Shown here: in pieces, positions 58,821 to 64,000 of the stretch
Numbering within the stretch: position 1 is the stretch's first letter
Layout: each line of letters begins with the position of its first letter
Source of the DNA: Atrina japonica
Taxonomy: Eukaryota > Mollusca > Bivalvia > Pterioida > Pinnidae
Length of the DNA: 64,000 nt
Assembly (NCBI GenBank): GCA_030159075.1
Contig: BROG01000645.1
Location: forward strand, 146,501-210,500
Reading direction: 5' to 3'
The notes under the pieces: generated by a model
The model's database searches: none
What the model was told of the DNA's origin: nothing
What the model saw: the letters and a program-made list of their open reading frames with translations, nothing else
Made by a program: the position numbers and the translations under genes

Positions 58821-59885
58821 AAAAATAAAAGCGGAGTTCCACACCTATTTTGTCAACTTTAGTATAGGCGCACGCTCGAGCCCATGATAACGTATTTTAT
58901 CTTCTTTTATAAACTAGCATGTTAGAACATATACAATGTTTAAGACAAATGATATATATAGCAGTATATTCATGCTACTAAACATATTCAGAAATTTCAA
59001 TTCTTCATTTAAAATATACATGTATATAGAAATACATATATATATTCTTTTCTCATTCCAGTGACCTGTTAATGTCCAATGCACATCTTATTAAAACGAA
59101 ATAATAAATCCCAAATTTTGGTAGGAGTTCTGGTTATCGTGTCTGTATTGATTTTATTATTCTGGTATTTTTCTTTTTTTCTTTTTTTTTGTCAAATGAA
59201 TAGTCGTCAACACTTTTCAACTGTCAAAATAAAATATTTAAAGGAGGATATATGTTTTATCTAAAATACATGTAATTTATTTTTGTGTGTGACCAACTCA
59301 CCTACCTACCTACCTATTTTCCAGCTGGGTTGGAATCACGTGGTCTTGGAGCCCCGTTCCTCCCACCCCTTACTTCTACGAGTGCATCATGATTCTAGTT
59401 TATGATTGTTCACAACAATACAGCATTTTAAACTTCTTTTTACTTGTTTTATTGCATTTTTATAACCCCCCTCCCCTCCCCCTGATATCTTCATTCATGG
59501 AGATTTTATAATTATTGGACGATGTAACACATATATTAACCTGTGCTATGGACTGTCTTTTACTCCTTTCTTTTTAAAGAAAAAAGTCTTGGGCATGACC
59601 CGATATGGAAACCTTTCGCTTGCGAATCAATTGCAGTCTTTCATTCAAACACTCCAAGCGGTCCTCGTATTCTTATTTTAAAACTGTATCGGAGTAGGCG
59701 AGATCCTGTTTAGTCTATACTTTCTGTAAGTTGATGTATTAGTTAAAATGTCAATTGCAGTTTTAGATTACGAAATACATTGCAATCCAAAATAAATCTG
59801 AGTCATTTGCTGTCACAAATAAAATACAGAATCACATCTGACATAGATTTTACAGTGCATTATAATATACAACCTTATCCGTCTT
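58821..59885. other. No gene; CCTA run and C-rich patch
   Basis: A (CCTA)n run lies at 59300-59317 and CCCCCCTCCCCTCCCCC at 59466-59481. Otherwise unassigned. Confidence 0.45.
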
Positions 59886-60100
59886 TTAACTTATCAATCC
59901 CTGAAGTCACATTTGGACCCGCCCATTTCAAATAATGCTTAAGTCCACTGTCAGAATTCAGGGGTGTAAGATTTAGAAGAAAAAAAATTATAATAATTTT
60001 ACATACAGTATGAATTTGTTCACTTCTGAATTATGACAGTAAGCCATATCATTTATTGATCTGGGTGGGTGTAAATGTGACTGCAGATTTGATGGGTTAG
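59886..60100 (+). mobile_element. Family E element
   Basis: It starts TTAACTTATCAATCCCTG and ends AGATTTGATGGGTTAG. AAGTCACATTTGGACC, AGTCCACTGTCAGAATTC, AGGGGTGTAAGATTTAG and TTATTGATCTGGGTGGG match 24611-24827 in order. Confidence 0.7.
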
Positions 60101-60837
60101 TGCTGGCTGTGCTAAAATAAAAGTCTAAAGGTCAGAACCACCCACGCAATGTTATTAGTTGACAGAAAATTTCGATTACATGTACTTGAATTTCTGACTT
60201 GACATTGCAAATAAAGATTAGAGAATGACACTTCAAAACAATGGATTTGTCTGGCATTTATTTCCTAAAATAGAAAATTGCATGTCTCAATCAAAACCCA
60301 ACCGAATCGCCCATCACTGTGATAAGTAAACGGTTTACAATGGCGGATTCAAGGGAACGTAAAGGGAGTACACCCCTCTAGATGTGTGTACAGTAAAAAT
60401 AAGCTCAAAACTATTTAAAAAAATACATTTTTTAAAAAAATGTTGGGAAATTACAAAAAGTAAATTACCAAAGTTTCGCGCCTCGCTATGCTCTACGAAA
60501 ACAACTGTGTGTACCTTCTTCATTCTAGCTTGAAATACTGGATCCACCCTCACTTTGTCTGTATGTTTTGGATTTTATGGTTATTAACTATGCTTTGTTT
60601 TATTTCAATTCCTAAATTGTTTATCCTACATATCCATAAAAATCGTTTATATTTTCTTAGCATGTATGAATTTAAGAATTTATTTTTAAATAAAATTTGC
60701 ATTGTGTATCAAAATGTATACAATTTGCCTTTGTTTTATTATCAGCTAAATATCTGAAAAATTAATTACTCGTCGCTTTACGCAGAATGAATGCACCATT
60801 TCCACGTTTTTATAAAAAAAAATTACGTCAAAAAGGG

Positions 60838-60863
60838 GGGGGCACAAACATACTTGTGCCCCC
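60838..60863. repeat. Perfect 10-bp hairpin in a G/C-rich block
   Basis: GGGGGCACAA (60838-60847), loop ACATAC, TTGTGCCCCC (60854-60863). Confidence 0.85.
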
Positions 60864-60987
60864 TAGTTTCAAAAGAGACGGCACACGCCCCCGCTGCCCC
60901 CTGTCTTACTTGTCCTACGCCCTTGACATAATATTTCAGTTACGCACAACTCTGGCACGTGTAGGTCTGGCAGCAATATGAAAATTG

Positions 60988-60989
<2 letters not shown>

Positions 60990-61064
<75 letters not shown>

Positions 61065-61072
61065 TACATATA
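60990..61072. repeat. (TA)n microsatellite
   Basis: About 35-40 TA units ending in ATACATATATACATATA. Confidence 0.95.
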
Positions 61073-62402
61073 AAGAGCATTGGATAAATAAACAACAATT
61101 AACTACGGAGCCTAAAATTTGTGCATTATACTATTAATAACTCTGATTACAGTGTCTGTAATAATTTGGTGTTTTCAGTACAAATTTTTTTACATTTCAA
61201 TAAATTTTGATGTGTTATACATAGGCGTTGGATCGGGGGTGAGCAACAAGTCTTGAATCCAGAAAAAAAGGCTTCCCAGAGCTTTTGAAAATCAAATATT
61301 TTCTGGACTGCCTCATCATGCACATGCATTTACTTAAACTCAATAAGTCTGTGAATTTAATGCAATAATTGATCGGGATAAAAACGAGTTGCAGTGTGGT
61401 AATTAACTCTCTGGACTTTTAGAATTGCACATTTCTGGGAAGCATACCCTGGACCACGGGGGAACGGTGATTTTGTATTTGAAAGCTAGAGAATATCCCA
61501 TCGGGCTTCCGAATTAATCTATCAGTGAGATACTTTTTAACAATAAAGAGGTCATAATTCAATGTCTGGAGGATAATAGACCGATGTTGTGCATTATTTT
61601 TTTGCTGATCAAACTTTCTTTTGGAAAGGATAATCAATGTAATTTATTAGCGGATTCTTAGGATATTTTCGCGTCTGGACGCAGAAAATGTCTCTATGGG
61701 ATTTCAAATTTCAAACATAACTGAAAAAATGCGTTCAACCCGACCCCTAATGAAATATTGCCTCACCAATTAATCCAACACTTAAAAATATGTGCAGTGA
61801 CCTCAGACCGGATATCGTGCCCCTAAAGTTGATAAAATAAGCGTAAAACCTTTAATTTTTCTATAAAAGGTCGGAAAATTAAAAACAAGTTTCCCAAAAT
61901 TTTCGAATATATTTTAAATTTGCACCCCTCCAACTTTAAATCCACACTCTACTTTTGATGAGGTGTGCATTGCGTAACAGATTTATAAAGTATAATTTTA
62001 TGTCACCAGCATCAAATCCACCCCTTTTAAAAAATTCTAAATCCGCCACTATTGTACATATTTATTGCATAATCAAAAGGTATATGAAAACAATTTTTAC
62101 CGGGTAAAATATGTTCATACAAAATAAAAATAAAAATGCTCCCCACACATTTGATTTTCTTCTTACGCCACTGTTATGTAGTAATTCAAATGTCAATCAA
62201 TGCGGATAAAACACATTAAAATGGGGAAAAAATCATCACCAGCAACATGAATTACTCATTAGGAACAATTACATTCTGTAAAAATAGTTTGAGCAATATA
62301 TATTTTAGACTATAAACAGGATGAAATAAAATTGTAGACAGTTTATTCATGCAGCGATAAATAGATAATTTTCAACTTTATTACATGTATATCTGTAAAT
62401 TT

Positions 62403-62493
62403 GGTTTTATCCTGGTGGGTGTAAATACATGTACAAAATACAATATGTTATTAATGTTGTAAATTGTGTATTTACACCCACCCTATAAAATCA
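62403..62493. mobile_element. Short fold-back element
   Basis: GGTGGGTGTAAATAC (62414-62428) and GTATTTACACCCACC (62468-62482) are perfectly inverted over 15 bp. TTTTAT outside each arm extends the stem with small mismatches. The loop is 39 bp. Confidence 0.75.
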
Positions 62494-64000
62494 AAATTGA
62501 CAACATGACGCATGTTCTGTTGGTGATTGAAAATCCGGTCCGTCAAGAGTCTCACTACTATTTTGTACCAGAGTGCAAATCCAGTCATTCAAAAGCTTGA
62601 TCACACCATCTCCGTTGCAAGGGAAATGATTCATGTTGACGTAGCAAGTTTCGAATGCAAAAAAATATGGCAAGTACACATAAACATAACAAAACTAATT
62701 TGCATAAATAACAGACAGGACACTGAAAATAAAAACCGTTAAGCAGTGTTTTATTCACTTATGTCATCTAACACACGCCTTGCAACACTTTTGACTAAAA
62801 TTTGAGACTGAAAATGTTTAACAAGTTTAGTTCTGCAGGAAATAAGTCGGTATTCGGATTTGTAAAATTTCCACTGATACAATCTTCTCATTTAATCCAG
62901 CTATTGGAATAAAAAAATCGCCGAACTAGCGAAAAAAAGATAAAAAGTTAATGTAAGTAGCGTGCAACATTTAAACCGGAAACGTAATAGTTATATGTAA
63001 ATGAGAGGCACAAGCACGGACGTTTCCGGTCAATTTCAAATTATAAGTGAAACCATTAATCTCTCAGGGTATTCACTAGGAGCTGAGGGTCAGGGGTCGT
63101 TGACCCCTCAGTGAAAATTCCCGGGGGTCAAAACTCAAAATTGAAGAGTCATACAATGAGCCAAGAGTCAAAATTACAAGTTTCTCAACACTTTTTGTAA
63201 ATGTAGACACAAGGCATCAACATAATGTGTTACCATGTACATGTATAGCAATGCCACATGACTTTTAAATGTAGAATGATTCACAATTTTTCTTACAGCA
63301 ATTGTATAATATACATTTCTACAACATAAAAAAATCCAAAATTTTCAAGTTATTACTTTTTATAAACGAGAAATGTAGTTTTTTTATGAGAGGGGATGGA
63401 TGTTGTAAAAACGGAGAAAATTCAGAAATGAATGAATTTCCAACCTCACTCTTTATCTCTGAGACTTTTCATGCAAAAGCATTAGAATTATCATGTAAGA
63501 GATGTAAAAAGAATCAATAAATGCTTGTAACATTATGATGTCCTGATGTTTTCTTCAATAAAATGTACGAAGTAGGAGGTTAACCTAGTTTTTTTCTCGA
63601 TCAAATGTTTCAATGCCACCTAGCGGCCATTGCATTACTATTGAAAGGAAAATGCCAGTGACAGTGCCAACATTGCTCTCTCACCTTTCTGAATGATCTA
63701 CTACTTATAATCAGCGATATAAATGTAGAAATGTGTGCAAAATTTTCCCTTTCAAACTCAAATATTGCCCAATAACAGTCAGTTCATTTTTTTATTTCTA
63801 CTTTCTATTGCTTGAAAATTGACACGAGTTGTCGTTCTTGTTGATCTCTACCGTTGATTGTTTGCAATTGATTTTTCCAAGTGACACGCTGATTTACTGC
63901 ATGATTCATCGTTTTATTGACAAGATAAGTAGTTTATGTAAATTAAATTACTGTTAATGTCCACGTATTTGACCGAAAACAAGTTTTACTCTATATTTTA
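62494..64000. other. No gene recognised; coding-like frame and a hairpin
   Basis: The minus-strand frame 62491-62679 has a cysteine-containing, mixed-composition stretch (CYVNMNHFPCNGDGVIK) without a known family. A nested hairpin stands at 63072-63115 (TTCACT/AGTGAA outside, AGGGGTC/GACCCCT inside). GCCACCTAGCGGCCATTGC at 63616-63634 resembles a repeat end. The rest is AT-rich and unassigned. Confidence 0.4.

Larger units (their letters stand above)
60341..62048. mobile_element. Possible 1.7-kb non-autonomous element with GGCGGATT ends
   Basis: TACAATGGCGGATTCAAGG at 60336-60354 and, inverted, TACAATAGTGGCGGATTTAG ending at 62055 could be opposite termini. The interior has CGCGCCTCGCTATGCTCTAC (60477), a GGGGGGCACAA hairpin block, a TA microsatellite, and TAAATCCACACTCTAC near 61938. 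No transposase frame is visible. The pairing is inferred from one inverted match. Confidence 0.35.

Overview
This window looks like a gene-poor stretch of a bivalve-type mollusc nuclear genome. It is AT-rich and has no long open reading frame with a recognisable cellular protein. It is full of the self-complementary octamer TACATGTA, of tRNA-derived SINE copies carrying pol III box motifs, and of short non-autonomous DNA transposons (MITEs) of kinds I associate with bivalve genomes. The species cannot be named from the sequence alone. I found no intact protein-coding gene, no complete tRNA or rRNA gene, and no CRISPR array. It could be intergenic DNA or the inside of a very long intron. Nearly all open frames are chance frames, many of them created by microsatellites or by tandem arrays whose period is a multiple of three.

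Family names used below are mine. Family A is a MITE of about 160-200 bp starting CAGTRAAACCTG, often with a TA dinucleotide on both sides; subtypes are A1 (GACCACCTGTGTATAAAG), A2 (GGCCACCTCTATATAAGG), A3 (TCTCAAGACAGGTGGTC) and A4 (TGACTGACTCAAAGTGGTC). Family F (about 85-100 bp) and family E (about 215 bp) carry ends of the form TTAACTCATCCACCCCT / AGGGGTGAATGAGTTAA. Family G has ends like CAGGGATTTTCC / GGAAAATCCCTG. SINE-1 has a tRNA-like head, a CGTTAAA-bearing body and a CAAA-type tail. SINE-2 has a tRNA-like head and a body with ACATTGTAAC..GGTTCTCTCC.

Layout. 1-6.5 kb: F and A copies, an 83-bp tandem array inside an A4 element, a decayed reverse-transcriptase relic (minus strand, 3.4-4.1 kb) and two SINEs. 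6.5-19 kb: a 32-bp palindromic array, microsatellites, and A, E, F and G copies. 19-24 kb: a minisatellite with a higher-order period near 113 bp, a long GACAGA-type tract and a G-homopolymer block. 24-39 kb: dense MITE and SINE mosaic, including a 407-bp Tc1/mariner-type element with long terminal inverted repeats and a 33-bp array born from A3 sequence. 39-43 kb: long GA tract and A copies. 43.4-45.9 kb: a TACATGTA-free segment holding a diverged tandem repeat of about 415 bp. 46-53 kb: AT hairpins, fold-back elements, an array of SINE-derived units, a 40-bp array and a 67-bp array. 53-64 kb: A, G and E copies, a possible 1.7-kb element with GGCGGATT ends, and AT-rich unique sequence.

The main biological theme is not a gene system but how satellites arise: at least three tandem arrays here are built from pieces of transposons that are also present as ordinary dispersed copies in the same window. 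The few candidate coding or promoter signals (an exon-like block at 50710-50800, a TATA/donor pair near 58.6-58.8 kb, a coding-like frame at 62.5-62.7 kb) are weak and are labelled as such.
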